DNA from: Lithospermum erythrorhizon
Taxonomy: Eukaryota; Streptophyta; Magnoliopsida; Boraginales; Boraginaceae
NCBI GenBank assembly: GCA_019722365.1
Contig: JADFUC010000331.1
Span: forward strand, 1-64,000
Direction of reading: 5' to 3'
DNA length: 64,000 nt
Positions 1-12,690 of the stretch are shown piece after piece. The translations under genes were made by a program, and so were the position numbers. Within the stretch, counting starts at the first letter, position 1. The number at the start of each line of letters is the position of its first letter. Under the pieces are notes generated by a model, which saw nothing but the letters and a program-made list of their open reading frames with translations, was not told where the DNA came from and did not search any database.

Positions 1-790
1 TATTACGTATTGCTCAATCTTCAACGCCACATAATATAATCACATAATCATAACAATTAGCATGTATATTATTCTCACGTGAATCATAACACAATAACAT
101 GTTCTCACACAATTTATAATGAATACGCTATAACACCTCAGATAAGTACTCACCTCTGCTAGCTACCACAAAAACCTTCGCGGACACAATCACGGTAACT
201 GCCCCTTTCCACGATCAATGCCTAACAAAACACCCAGAAAGTATAATCAAGACCTACTACTATACCGGTGTTCTAGAAGATACATAACCAATTCTTAGGG
301 GAACTATCTCTAAACGGTCTAACATGACGGATAAACTATCGAATTATAATCCCATCGGACACAACCCAATCGATCCCCCGCTAAAATTCCATCTTATTAC
401 TTAATCATTACAAATCAACTTTATAAGTCATTTTATAGTTAATCGCAGGTCCTATACCACACACAACCTGTTCTAAAATATCAATTATAACTCAACTGAA
501 TTAATACTTTTTCAACATAACCTTAATCAATAATTTTAAATCACCATTTTAACATCACAACAACTATAATAAGGCCCCAATATAACCTCCTACACATTTA
601 AAGTCTTAGAAAATATCAACCCAAAAAGTCAACCGAAAACCTAAAAGTCAACCCGACCATAACATCCTCAAACGACCTCTAATTCATGAATTAATCACTT
701 ATGTACATCATAGAACCCATAACCAACTAAGATTTATCATAGAATTGAATTATGGAAAAAGTCAACCATGTCAAAACCCAAGAAATATCT
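1..790 (-). repeat. Truncated LTR fragment, Tekay-like family
   Basis: This stretch aligns by eye, in the same orientation, with about 11225-12130. Shared blocks include the run around 165-260 (ctaccacaaaaaccttcg) and the GACGGATAAA block near 325. The longer copy at 9911-12519 is a complete solo LTR read on the minus strand, so this is a piece of the same LTR family. The left part is cut by the window edge. The similarity stops near 790, before the LTR start motif (gttattaca on the plus strand) is reached, so the fragment is truncated there as well. No coding capacity is seen. Confidence 0.75.
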
Positions 791-889
791 CAAAAAAGAC
801 TTGAACTTTCATCACCTTAACTCGAAGAGAACGAATGAGAATGATATTCCACAAACGATGTAGTCCATTCATGGTCTCGCCAGTTAATC

Positions 890-1600
890 CCATACCGGGA
901 ACCTTTGTCTTGATAAGGCAATCAAAGATTTTTGATTCATCAAAGACTTAATAAGCAATCTTGAATAAAGAAGAAGGTAGAGTTGAGTACATATGGAATT
1001 CATAGTCCTATATGTCAATAACACATAACAGCCATTTATCATCGAAGCTAAGTAAAATTACCGAACTCACCAAGTATCAATAAGGTGAGTCAAGCTTTCA
1101 ATGGAGGACTCAAGTGAAGTGAAATACATTCTCGGAATCTAAATTCATCGAGGTGGAGCCAATCGGCTTATTGAACTTTGTTGGAACACTTATGTCAATG
1201 AAGTGTAGCAAAGGTTCAAAATGAATGATTCCAAGAAAAATCATCTCCCATTTAGACACGGAGTTCAACTCAAAGAAGTCATAATCCCACTAAGAATGCC
1301 GAGATGGACAAAGATGAAGGACTTACCTTATGCTTTGGATGTGTGGTCCATCATGCACTATGTAGTACACGACCCGACGCTGTCGTATGTACCACTGCTA
1401 TTAGCAATACCAAAGCCTAATTAAGGAGAAATCTATCGATTGTCAAGTGGCATCTCAGAGAATCCGAAAAGAACTTAAGATGCATTCTGGTACATGGTAG
1501 AGATGAATAGTTGGGTGTACTGTGTGACACCAATGCCGCTTTCAAACCTACAATATAATGAGCCTGGAGCGCTTCCAAAGCAATAGAGGCCAATATAATC
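890..1600 (+). pseudogene. Ty1/copia reverse transcriptase-RNase H remnant
   Basis: Broken reading frames match the C-terminal half of a plant Ty1/copia polyprotein. In order I see a DKAIKDF/FIKD stretch near 920-950, a degenerate YVDD-like LYVNN near 1010, the EDSSEVKYILGI block near 1105-1140, and the conserved linker in an open stretch at 1221-1424 (NDSKKNHLPFRHG, then PYALDVWSIMHYV). This is followed by an RNase H-like KWHLRESEKN stretch near 1450. In living elements these segments copy the RNA genome into DNA inside cytoplasmic particles. Here stops and frameshifts interrupt it, gag, protease and integrase are absent, and the active site has lost its DD pair. It is a dead fragment. Confidence 0.8.
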
Positions 1601-2640
1601 TACTCCCTTTTACTAAACTAATGCCTCTGCAAAGGATATTGAATACGCCAACATTGGTCCTAGACAAATGTTGCGCCTCTATTGATCTGAGAGCTAGCGT
1701 ATCTATTTTGTTATTATAGAACAATAATTGAATATTACGGCTTCTTATATATCAATTTGCCTGTTCAGTATGTCTATGTGTTTGTATGTCTTAATTTACA
1801 TATAACCTGCAGTTTTCTCGTCGAGTGAAAAATGAAGTCCCCTGGCTACCGTACAATTTCTAGAGGATAACCTGGAAGTGTTGACAAGAGAACCTCTCAA
1901 GTCTAGAAATATAAGGTAGTTAACCACCTTGGTCATGTCGATAGTCCGGGGCTTAATAAGCATTCGATGACCAATATAAATGGGATTGACATCAATTCTC
2001 GATCAAGAGTTCGCAAGCTGATCAATCTATGGGCCATCGCTTGCATAACTGAGGAGTTGGATTGACCGCTACAAAATCATAGAAGATATGTATATCTGTG
2101 TCCTATGATGTTTGCTTAGAACTGTTAAGTTTAACAATTCTTAGACTTGTGTATATAACTACTTATGTTATATGAGTTGTGTGATTTGACTATGTCAAAC
2201 GTCTACCTTAAGCAGGGATTATAACGGCATATGTCAGTAAACACAAAGAAGTATAGCAAAGAGGTGTTGATATATTATAAGAGATTTATCCATCTCGAGC
2301 ATACAAGTAGATATTATCCGCGGCCTCAACGTAGTATTTGGGAATGATTGGCTTCATGGAACTTCATAGTACTCTAATTCGCTTCAAATCGAGTAAAGCA
2401 GTCGTTGGTGTTTCTATGACACTTTTCTCTTATGGTTAGCCAATGACTGTGAGATAGCGTGATAAATGAATTATAAAGTAATCGCCCAAGGACAAGGGAG
2501 TGTTGTAAATCGTAGTATTTTTGATTTCTATAATTATGCCATGACAATTGTTGTAACCAATTCATTTACTAGTTTTAGTTAAACGAGATTACTTCAAACT
2601 AAGTGTTCAAATAGTAAAGTTAAATTACTAAAATGAAAAA
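1600..2640. other. Flank of the copia remnant, no gene seen
   Basis: This AT-rich sequence follows the copia RNase H remnant and probably holds the decayed end of that element. A short minus-strand open stretch at 2374-2565 has no family resemblance. I see no splice-consistent exons, RNA gene or clear repeat. Confidence 0.4.
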
Positions 2641-2984
2641 TCACAATAATATCAGTGGGTTACGCATTGCTAGATCCCATGTATAACCGATATAATAATC
2701 ATAATGGCCAATTATATTATTATACGACTAATATTATTTGAGCTCCGTATGTCACACACATACAATGACGTTGGAGTTATATCTATGTATGAATTAAATC
2801 GATATTTAAATCGAGGGATTGATTGAAATCAAAAGAGATACTCAAGTTTAGAGTTTCATTGATAATGTAAAATACAAATAACAAAACCGAATTAATTAAA
2901 TTGTTATTTCACCACCTGCTAACGACGAAGCTTATTAGGCACCCTGTTAAGTTACTTTATACTGCTTAGTAATAAGTTAGTTAA
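2640..2984 (+). repeat. LTR-like sequence interrupted by a solo LTR
   Basis: This AT-rich tract directly precedes the target duplication of the solo LTR. It reads naturally into the sequence after 5360 once the solo LTR is removed. Together they look like the promoter part and downstream leader of an LTR, possibly that of the copia element whose pol remnant lies upstream. No boundary motifs could be fixed. Confidence 0.35.
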
Positions 2985-2989
2985 CGGCC
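2985..2989. repeat. Target site duplication, left copy
   Basis: CGGCC, identical to 5355-5359, flanks the solo LTR. Confidence 0.85.
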
Positions 2990-5354
2990 CGAAATAAATT
3001 CTGCCCGTATAAGTATTATTTTAATATTACTCTAGTTGCCTGCTTGAGCGCTGCGCGTAAGAATTAAATCAAGGTTTAATAGAATTCATGGTCGAAGTCG
3101 AGATCAAACCGAGAAGAGAAATAAAATCGAATACCAAACGGGACTTAAACATTATCCCATAAATATCTTCCACCTGCCCTAATCACTATTCATCATCATC
3201 CAAAAACCCACCAACCCCTTTTTCCCCAAAGTGGTCGAACCCCCTATCTCCCCCAAACTTTGATTTTTTTTTTATTTTTCGGGTGAACTTTGGTCGAAAC
3301 TGGGGCTCCATAATCTTGTTCTCCATCTCTCATTATCAAAGGTATGATTTTTTAAATCTTCAAATCTCATTATTTTTAGCCATAGTCAATTATTATAACT
3401 TGAGTTGACTTTTGAGTTCGGTGACTTTATAATTTATAAAAGTGCATTACCTAAGCTAGATTATGTGGTTGGGTTATAATAATTCGATTTGAGGTCAAAT
3501 ACGCTAATGTCATAGTTGACTTTTTAAAAGTTGACTAGTTTCCAAATCATTTTGAATTGTAAAAGAGGCTATCGAACTCAGTTATACTTGTTTTGGAGTA
3601 AAATTTTGATTTTATGTTGTTGGAAGAGATTATGTTGAAATGGGTTTGTGTAAATTGAGTAGTATTTGGGTTTTGGAATAAAGGTTGTTAAAAATTGGTA
3701 AATTAGTTCAAAATTGATTTTATCATTAAATTGTTTAAAGTATTAATGTAAGCAATGAGGCCCATTATCATGGGAGACGGGGTGGTTGAATTTTATTTTT
3801 TATTAGTTGTTTTAACACTTAGTAAATCTTTTCCACCTAAAGTTGATATTTGCAACTTAAATCTAGAAAGGGTTAAAGTTGAAATAAAATACGTTTAAAG
3901 GTTAAATTAAAATTTCGCAAGTAGTTGTTAACCTAAGCCTCTAAATGGAATTAATATGGTAGTAAGTAGTAATTGTACTCTCGGGTGTTTTTGGTTAGCG
4001 TGGAGTGAAAGGACTTGATTAATTAGGCTGACAGCTATTATTAAGTAGCTGCTGTAAGCATTTATCCCACCGTGTAAATTAGATTACTTTTTTGTGAATG
4101 TTGAACTTGGTAATACTGCGAAATGCTTTTACATACAGCATTTTTGTGCCGATTGTTTGAGTATGATTATTGGTTGAGTAATTGGGTTGTGTGGTAGTTT
4201 TTTGTGGGATTTATAGTATGCTAGACAGGCCGAGCCACTAGAACCAGCTAAGCTTCCTCGGGGCTGTTTTGGTCATTTTGGGTTTTAGGGTGTTTTTGTT
4301 GGTTGGAGTGGCATATAATGAGTTGTGTAGTGGTTGTTGATGTATGTTGAGTTGTACTATCCGGTATTGCCTTGTACTTCGGTATGAGTGTGTTTTCTCG
4401 CACCTCAAGCATGAGTTTGTTGTTTACCAATAATGTAAGTATAAGTTTCTCCATACAAAGCCGAGATCGATGAAAAAGCATTAGTTGTCAAACCGGATTT
4501 TTGTTGAGTTGATTGAGTTGTTTAGCGCGGGTCGAAAGTAGTACTAGTGTTGTTGGCGTAGCCAGGAGCTACGGGTCTAGTTAGACGTGACGTTTACATT
4601 GTTGGTCGATAACGAGTAGCTGTGGACTTAATCAAGTATCATGTCGCTATTTTTAAAAATGCATGATTATCATTGCTGGATGTTCCTTTATTAAAATGTG
4701 CATATTTGATGGGCTCATGAATTTATGATCATAGTAATGCTCTGCAATCGAGTATACCTTTATGATGCAAGCATGATAATAAACTGCTAATGATATTTCC
4801 TTTTAATATGGGCTCGAGTTGTATAGTATTCCTTGCTATCTATCTATTTTATAACAATGCACTTAACTATTTTATATTGCACTACGCAAGCGTAGGCTAA
4901 TTTCACTTCGAGATAAAATTTACTAAGCTCGCACTACACTTATTCGGCTTTCTGGGCGGCATTTCATTTAGCAAGTCGATAGCGGTGCTTCAAAGATTCC
5001 AGATTGTGGCATTGACCGCGCTGCGTTTCAAAAAGCGAGCGACACGCAGGTCAGATCCTCATAGTCTTTTTGTTTTTTATTGTAGTTCGATTTCTATTTT
5101 GTTGTTATTTTGAGATTTTCGATCAGACAAGGTTGATATTTTGTGTACACGTGAGATTGTCACTAAGTTATGTGGTTGTGAAATTTTCACGATGAATTAT
5201 TTTTCTTAAAAACTGTTCTTTTCAGATGTATTCAATAGACAAGCCATGTAAGATTGGGGTGGGTCTTTTGAACTTGAGTCATCCATCTTTCGTGACTCGT
5301 GTCCGTGATTTGAACGATTCTAACCTCGTGATCTACCAACTCATGGTCGTTACA
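2990..5354 (+). mobile_element. Solo LTR, Tekay-like Ty3/gypsy family, intact TSD
   Basis: The tract starts cGAAATAAAT, a slightly decayed form of the TGAAATAACCCG start seen at 39798. It ends CATGGTCGTTACA, the mirror of the TGTAACGACC terminus seen at 17246. It is flanked on both sides by the 5-bp direct repeat CGGCC (2985-2989 and 5355-5359), which is the target duplication expected from gypsy integrase. The length of 2365 bp matches the other copies here (about 2.4-2.6 kb). No internal region or second LTR is present, so this is a solo LTR left by LTR-LTR recombination. The open reading frames inside are chance. Confidence 0.88.
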
Positions 5355-5359
5355 CGGCC
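5355..5359. repeat. Target site duplication, right copy
   Basis: CGGCC directly follows the LTR end CGTTACA and is identical to the copy at 2985-2989. Confidence 0.85.
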
Positions 5360-5800
5360 TAACAAGTTACTTATTTATCAAACGGAGTCAAGCCGTTTCG
5401 AATCGAAACCAAAAGGAGCTATATAAGGGAAAACATCAAATGGAAAAACCTAAGTTTTCATTTCTCTCCTCCTCCCTCCATATTCGGCCGCCCCCTCCCC
5501 TCTCCCCTTTGGGTTTTTGAGTCAAAGTTTTGACTCAAATTCTTGTCCAATTGCTCGTAGATTCTAGCAAGTCCAATCGCGTGACTCCAACCTCTCTCTG
5601 TGCGGACTAACCGGAGGCATTTCCACTCGAGGCGCCGAGGGATTTTACGGAGAAATCTGTGAGGAAGAAAGTTGCCAACATCCGCCAAGCGGTCAGGTAT
5701 TTCGCCTAACATCCGCCGACTACTGTTGCGGCGCTAATCCTACCTTTGTCTAACACGCTCTAAAGTCGGATATGGCTATCCCGACTACTGTCGTTAAGGC
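5360..5800 (+). repeat. LTR-like promoter and leader remnant
   Basis: A TATA-like ctatataaggg at about 5418 is followed by a pyrimidine-rich leader (ctctcctcctccctcc near 5463). The order resembles the promoter and transcribed part of a plant LTR and continues the sequence interrupted at 2985. A short open frame at 5226-5426 overlaps the LTR end and is not supported as a gene. The family is unassigned. Confidence 0.35.
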
Positions 5801-8345
5801 CAGTCATATAAGATATCAACTTGTCCAATATATGCTCTAAAGTCGACAAGGGCACTGAGATCGCGAAACCCTAAGCCGGTTGAGACATATCTGCTGGTCA
5901 TCATCCAACGAGCCTCAAGAGCTGTAGGATTTGACAACCTATAAGATCTAATCAAAGTTAATCTCAGCCATCAAGCCTCCCTGAAAAGAAATCGACGGGC
6001 TCAACATTGAATTGCACAAGTTTCACACCAACAAGCAACCCCTCAAAGTTAAGCTATGAAACCTTTCCGAGGTGGAACCGCAATCATGATAAATTACGCC
6101 AGCAAGGCTCCTAGATCTAAATCGACCAAAAGGAGTAACGGAAATACCACTAAAACCCTTGGATTGGGGACAAAGTTCAAGCTTGGAAGTCATGATGCTC
6201 GAGACTAATTCAAAGAAATACAGAGCACAAGACATGAAGTGGTAAGATAAAAGTCAAAAGCAAGACCGTGATAGTCTCCATCGGCGGACTAAACACATAC
6301 CCAAAGGCATGCATAATTAATGTCAAGCGTAGAACACTGGAGGATAAAGGTACCTCATTTATCTATCCATGCAATCTCATGTTAAGTGAAGATTGAGGAT
6401 CGAAACGAAGCGTACCCTATACCAACAAGCAAAATATCCAAGTCTCACTCATCAAGCCACGTGTCAGGGGACCAAATATCAAATGCGTATCGGGAAAACG
6501 ATGCCCTATTCACACACGACGCCTTTCATCTTTATTGAAAATCAATAACCTAACATACTTGGAAAAGAATATATGTAAGCATTTGAGCTCATGCTATGGG
6601 AAGGAAAGAAGGCGTAACCCATAAATGGTCACCTAAAAACAATATTATCCTTAAACGCATTCAAGGATAACAATGGGTATGAGCATAAAGTTCCTAACAG
6701 CCTCCCCGTAAGTGAGCATAAAGGCTCTTAACACCTAATGGGTAAGAGTATAAACACCTAAAAAACTTCTAGAATACGAAGTCTAAACTATTCATCAAAA
6801 ATGAACTACGCTTTTGACTTGATCCTCAAGGAGAGATCCACGAGGGGCAATGCAGGCAACTTGGAATGCTCTAGGCCCACTATAACCTATCAAAAAACTC
6901 TTTGTCCCTTAAGCTATCACGAGGCTAATCAAAAGGACGCAAAGGCCGCATGGTAGTGAACATCACATAAGAAACCTTGGGGATTCTATTAGAGGCAAAA
7001 GTATTGTTAGACGAGCAAAGCAAAACAAATCAAGCCATAAGAGGGTTATATGAAACATGCCTGAGCACTCGCAGGATTCAAGACTAACCCTGGGGGACTA
7101 CATAGTCCAGCGGGCACCTACCTCTCTTCAGCAAGTAAGCATCAATATCATAGCGTAGTGACGCAGAGAAGAATAATCATCTCTAACCTTTAAGTCACCT
7201 ACACTATCAAAACAAAAGCAATAAAGGGCATAGAGTCAAAGCCAACACCAAGGCGTATACCGGAAAAACAAGTAGAACGCCTTGCTTGGTAACGCCTACA
7301 AACCAAGGATCAGGCTAAGACAAGGATGAAAGAAGAAATAAAGCTATTCCAAGAGCAAAGTTGGTCAATAGAAAGTAAGAAGAGGTCCTCTGACTAACTA
7401 AATACCATGAAAACTCAAGGTCGCTAAGACCAATGTAATGAGTAAGACTACTAATTTGCTAGGTAGCCTATCAAGCTACGACCCAAGTGTGAACAGAGTA
7501 CGCGATAAGAAAAGAACACATGTTCACGACCTCGACACTAAAGAAAGTTCACAGAGCAACAGCAAAGCAAACTGGAAGCATCCCTATAAAGACTCGATTA
7601 AAATTAGCATCGGGAAGAGGGGAAGAGGAACACATCAAATAAAAATTCTAATGATCCATGACTACATGCAAAGGCCAACGTTAATTTCTGCTACTTAACG
7701 CAAATTCAAATCGAGAAGAGAAGCTAACATGCTAAAACATCAAGACACGGTATTTAGGGAGGTCGAACGCACTGCCCAAATACCCGTAAAATTCCTAAAA
7801 ATTTACGGGGAGAAACTAGACACCGGATTTAACGCGGGAAGAGAAATTTCACCCCAATCAAGTTCCGAGTGAGAAAACAAATTAGAAGTTGCTACATTAA
7901 ACGGAAAAATGGGAAAATGGGAATTTCTATGGCAACTTCAAATCGCCATAACTCGAAGTTCAATAACGATTTAGAAATCCTACTATATGTCCAAATGACG
8001 GTCTATCCGTCATTTTCCAAGGTATATAGTCGAAACGAATAAACGAAAAAGATATTTATTGTGCTTTATTAAGAACTGGTATATTTTGACGAACCAAAAT
8101 CAAAAAATTAAAAAGATAGTTTTTACTATTTTACATACGATTTGATTTTAACAAAAGGTTCAAAGCATCAAAAAGTCAACATGTATAAGCATGTACAAGC
8201 AAAGGCTTATTTCAAAGATGTTTAATCCTAAAGTTATTATGTAACTATTAGCATTATCAAAATACAAAAGTTTTAATTTTATGCTAGATACATATAATAT
8301 AAGTATATGAATCATCAAATAAATTTATCGAAATACATGTTGAAA
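5800..8345. other. Unassigned repeat-like DNA, no gene
   Basis: This 2.5-kb stretch has higher GC than its flanks in parts and no frame longer than 86 codons. The region 7740-8040 has the look of LTR sequence on the minus strand, but I could not find a second copy or terminal motifs. It probably derives from a retrotransposon untranslated region. No RT, integrase or gag motif was recognised on either strand. Confidence 0.35.
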
Positions 8346-8348
8346 GTT

Positions 8349-9087
8349 GGGGGTGTGCACAAAACTGAATCCAAACCGAACCGAAAATAACAGTAAAATT
8401 TTCTAACCGATCGAACCGAACCGATTTAGTTCAAAAATTAAAAACCGAAGAAAATCGGTTTGCTCCGTTTTCTTGAGAACCGCCGTTCGGAATCGAACTA
8501 AACTGATCGTATTAATATATATATATATTATAAACTTCAAACCGACTCTAACTATCTAAACTTCTAACCCCATTTTCAACTCGCGATAATTCCAACTCCG
8601 CACTTCCCCACCCTATTTCCAAATTCGACAACTCCATTAGGCGCCGAAAAGGCATAACCACCACTCATCCGTCTCCGCTACTATTGTCCGGGGCTTTATT
8701 TATTGTCCCAAGATTTATACTGTGAAAAATCCCCAAAATAATTGTCTAGTTCGCTTTTTACTAAGTCCCACTTAATTTCCTCAGCTTTCACCCTCAAGTT
8801 GTGATTTTAAATTTTATTTCTATGGGTTATAATTTCAGCATGTTTGTTGTGATTTTCTAATTAAGGAAATTGATAAACATCCAGCTATGAAAGTGGTCAA
8901 ATCGAGTCAACTCAAACCGTGAACGCGGACTGAAAGCCGATAACCTAACCGAAACTATTCGAACCGACGCAACGAACTAACGTATAGGAACCGAACCGCA
9001 TTTCGGATCGGGTGGTTGAAGCGAATGGGTAGGTCGGTTCGGTTCGCTTCGCTCAAAAATCGACTAAACCGAACCGTTAGAAGCCCT
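8349..9087. mobile_element. hAT-like non-autonomous element rich in CCGAACCG
   Basis: The left end begins GGGGTGTGCAC followed by repeated AACCGAACCG words. The right end carries the reverse pattern, cggttcggttcg near 9030-9050, closing with aagccct. This arrangement of a GGGGTGTGCA-type end and mirrored CGGTTCGGTT arrays is common in plant hAT-derived non-autonomous elements. The interior (about 8520-8880) has no coding capacity. The 8-bp target duplication expected for hAT could not be identified, although the two flanks share tatcgaa and atacat words. The ends are therefore approximate. Confidence 0.5.
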
Positions 9088-9739
9088 ATCGAAGCTATCA
9101 AAATACATATTCAAGTCTCAAAAGTGCAAAAGAAGTATAAAGGTACTTACTTTATGCAAAACTCTTCAAAGTTCTTCACAAAAGTTGAAAACTTTAAGAC
9201 AAATCTCAACTCAAAAGCTTGCAAAAAATAAAAAGAGACATTTGTGGTGATTACATGATCATACAATGTCAAATTATGCAAGAAAACAAGACAAAAAAGA
9301 GGGAAGACCCTCTACTCACCTCGGTATGCACGCATACAAGCATTTAATGTTGATTCTCTCCTAACGGCCTCATATCCCAAAAAGCCCTGTGGTTACTGTT
9401 CATGGACAAAGAGGTCTTTGTGTTGCGAATCAAAATAAAACGAACTAGCCCACTCTAGGCTATGTTCTAAAAATCTCATATGCATCCTTTAATATTTCCG
9501 ATTAACAAAATAAGACCAAAATTGGTCTTAAAACCAAGAAAAAACATTTAATCAATGATTGGGTCTTTAAAACTAAAATAATTAATTCTAAAACTAATTT
9601 GGTACTAAGATTGATTATTTTTAAATATCCAAATATGTTACAACCATGTTGTAATTCGCAAAACATCTCCAAGTAAACCATGGGGATTCGGATCACCGTA
9701 AATGCACAAATCTAGAGTACTAACTTTAAAAATTTCAAT

Positions 9740-9910
9740 TCTCAATAGATCCTTGATGGCCGAATTAAATGGGGTCTTTGGCATGTAATAAATTCATGTC
9801 AATAGTAAACCCCCTTTAATAAATAATTTATTAAATCCTCTAATGATCAAAGAATTATGGCTCTTTAACATGTAATAAATTCATGTTAATATTAAACCCA
9901 ACTAATTTAA
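9740..9910. repeat. Repeat array with atgtaataaattcatg core, left part
   Basis: The 16-mer atgtaataaattcatg occurs at 9783 and 9870 and again at 12549 and 12639. The spacing is 87 and 90 bp, or about 65 bp across the join once the inserted LTR is removed. The words around each core (taaaccc, ggtctttg) are also partly shared. This is a diverged tandem array in a larger, unassigned repeat, split by the LTR at 9911-12519. Confidence 0.65.
9906..9910. repeat. Target site duplication, left copy
   Basis: TTTAA, identical to 12520-12524. Confidence 0.82.
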
Positions 9911-12519
9911 TGTAATCTATTCGCCTGCGCCAATGCCTTATATTAATCATTATAATCCGGGAACACCGTAGTCATCAACCGATGGACGACTCAGCTTTAA
10001 AACTACTCAAGCTTCATCCAAATATTTGATTTCCATTAAGATTCTCAAGAAAAACAATTTTAAAATTTACAATCCATCAAATGATATCTATCCAACCAAC
10101 CCATATATATAAACACAACATATCCCAAAAAAGACTGAAATGCCGGCAAGGCTACAACGGAGAGTAAAAACTCGTATTCAGAGTACAAAATAATCACGAC
10201 AAGGCTATAGTTTGAAAAGGAAAATACAACAATCAAAAATCGGTCAGACAACACATCAAAATCGGGGATCGAGGATCCTCGCCCACCCGATGCTCACTCT
10301 GAGCCACTGGAAATTTCTCCAATAAAATTCTCTGGCTCAATCACCACAACTCGGGTACAAACGAAATACCGCCCAAAGTCGGTGCTGTAAACAAGTTCAA
10401 ATGTAAAAAACTTAACACAAAAAGCGAACTTAAACCATACTAATCTAGCTGCATAATACATATAAATATGAATAAAATATGTATATATATATCCAGGACT
10501 ACCCAATAAGGTCAAACAATAATATTCCAAAGAAAGTTCAGACATAAGATATGAAGATAAAATAGAGAGTTCCAGTAAAACACACAATCACCCATAAGAA
10601 CTCAAGAGACTCAACAACTTAATTACATAACTTCAGTCATCGAACCATCCATCTCTCCTATCCCCACAACTAATACCAACCTCTAATGCGCATATGCTCA
10701 ACTGGCCTACCTCGCCGCAAGAACGGACTAATCGATAATCACACCAAGACTTATACCGAAGTATAAGGTCAAAACCGCACTTATACCGGAAAGAGTAAGG
10801 TCAACCAAGACTTATACACAAAGTATAAGGCCAACTGCATTTATACACTCAACTATAAGGCAAAAACCGCACTTATACACTAAGTATAAGGCAAACCAAG
10901 ACTTATACACTGGGCAAGATAAGTGCAAACCGCACTTATACACCAAGATAGCGGCCAACCGCCACATTATTCTCGCAAGGCTTATAGTCACCTAACCCTA
11001 ACTCATCCCCAACTATAGGGCCAAACTCATACTCAAGTCCTCAAAGTCACGCATAACTCCAACCAACTTACTCTACTCCCAAACAATATTAAAAGCTAAT
11101 ACGCCTAAACATCCCACAATCAGAATCAATCACAACCGGCCAGCCACAAATACAAAAGTGCCGACAAGCCATAGAAATACAACAAGGCCGACAAGGCCAT
11201 ATTTAAACTTAAATGTAAGTTAAGAGTTCAAGCTATTACTTACCTCAAGCAATCTTCAACGCCGTTGGTATCATAATCACATAATCATATCACGGCTCAC
11301 AAATGAATCACACATAATCATGCCAACAATTACATGTATATCATTCTAATAATCATAACACAATGACATGTACATCATTCTCACATAATCATACCACAAT
11401 AACATGTTCACACAATTTAAAGTGGGCACGTAAAGTAATACCTTTTGTGATAAAGACTACCCTACTAAGAAGCTACCACAAAAACCTTCGCGAACACAAT
11501 CACTGTAACTGCCCCTTTCCACGATCAACGCCTAACAAAAATACCCAGAAAGTATAATCAAGATCTACTACTACTACCTCCGATTCTAGAAGACACACTA
11601 CCAACTCTTAGGAACTATTTCTAAACGGTCTAAAATGACGGATAAAACAACGAATTAATAATCCCGTCGGACACAACCCAATCGATCTCCCCGCTAGAAT
11701 TCCACCTTATCACTTTAACATTTCATATCAACTTATAAGTCATTCTAGTTAACCCTCAAGTCCATAATTAACAACCTATACTCCAAAATATCAATTATAA
11801 CTCAACTTACAACAGCACTTTTTCAACCTGCAATCCCCTTTTAATCAATTCTAAATCACCATTTTAACTCTCACAATAACTACAATAAGGTCCCAATTAA
11901 ACTCCCTACACCTTTAAAGTCTTATAAAAAATATCAACAACAAAAGTCAACTAAAAAACCTAAAAAGTCAACCCGACTACATAACATCCTCAAACGACCT
12001 CTAAATCATGAGAATTAATCACTCTACATACATCATAAACCCATAACAAACTTAGAATCATCATAAAATTGAGTTATGCCAAAAGTCGTAACTAAAAGTC
12101 AAACCTTAAAAATCAACTAAAACTCTATGTTTGTACCTCAAATTTGTTGGAAAAGATGTCAGGAAGCCTTTAACAATCAACTCTGAGGATCTTTATTGAA
12201 GAACAAAGTGAAGAAACGGAAGAGAAAGACCCTTGCTTTTGTGCTTCAAGGACTCTCGCCGCTTTCATGGAGTATGAGGAGATATTTTGTGTTTTCAGTG
12301 AATAGTGGATGATATGATGAGATTTAACAATTAAGTCATAAAATCCGCACAGGAGTTTGTGCCCGAATCAAGCGACCTTTTAGTTATCAAACGACTTAAC
12401 GATCTAACTTAACTCGAATTATCCCCAGCTACCACTACTAAATTATAAATGTATTCTGCTTTCAAATAAATTTTACTTAATTAATATTATTATCGAAATT
12501 AACCGAACGGGTTATTACA
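9911..12519 (-). mobile_element. Solo LTR, Tekay-like Ty3/gypsy family, minus strand
   Basis: Read on the minus strand it starts TGTAATAACCCGTTCGG (complement of 12503-12519) and ends ATTACA (complement of 9911-9916). The 5-bp direct repeat TTTAA flanks it at 9906-9910 and 12520-12524. At 2609 bp it is slightly longer than its relatives. The segment 11225-12130 recurs at 1-790. The interior holds a tandem array (10740-10955) but no gag or pol. Removing it rejoins the 65-90-bp repeat array on either side, which independently confirms the insertion. Confidence 0.9.
10740..10955. repeat. Tandem array of hairpin-forming units inside the solo LTR
   Basis: About seven units of roughly 25-32 bp alternate between aaccgcacttatacac and accaagacttatacac starts. 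Each contains cttatac followed by agtataag, an inverted repeat of 6-7 bp around a 3-5 base loop. The array lies in the LTR interior, downstream of the LTR start on the minus strand. Such arrays are often variable between LTR copies. A role in transcription is possible but not shown. Confidence 0.75.
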
Positions 12520-12524
12520 TTTAA
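12520..12524. repeat. Target site duplication, right copy
   Basis: TTTAA directly after the plus-strand LTR end gttattaca, identical to 9906-9910. Confidence 0.82.
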
Positions 12525-12690
12525 TTCTTTAATAAACGGGGTAATGACATGTAATAAATTCATGCTTTTACCGTTAAATTCCAAATAAATTAGTTCCTAT
12601 CGAATCTTCCACTTACCATGAATTAAATGTGTCTTAGTATGTAATAAATTCATGTTAATTAAGGACCGAATAATTTAATTCCCTTAACAA
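12525..12690. repeat. Repeat array with atgtaataaattcatg core, right part
   Basis: Core copies at 12549 and 12639 continue the array seen at 9740-9910 on the other side of the solo LTR. Confidence 0.65.

Noticed and set aside
5226..5426. 66-codon plus-strand frame across the solo LTR end
   Set aside because: It spans the LTR terminus and target duplication, so it arose by chance from the insertion.
10740..10955. CRISPR-like array
   Set aside because: Units are adjacent without unique spacers and lie in a plant LTR. It is an ordinary tandem repeat.
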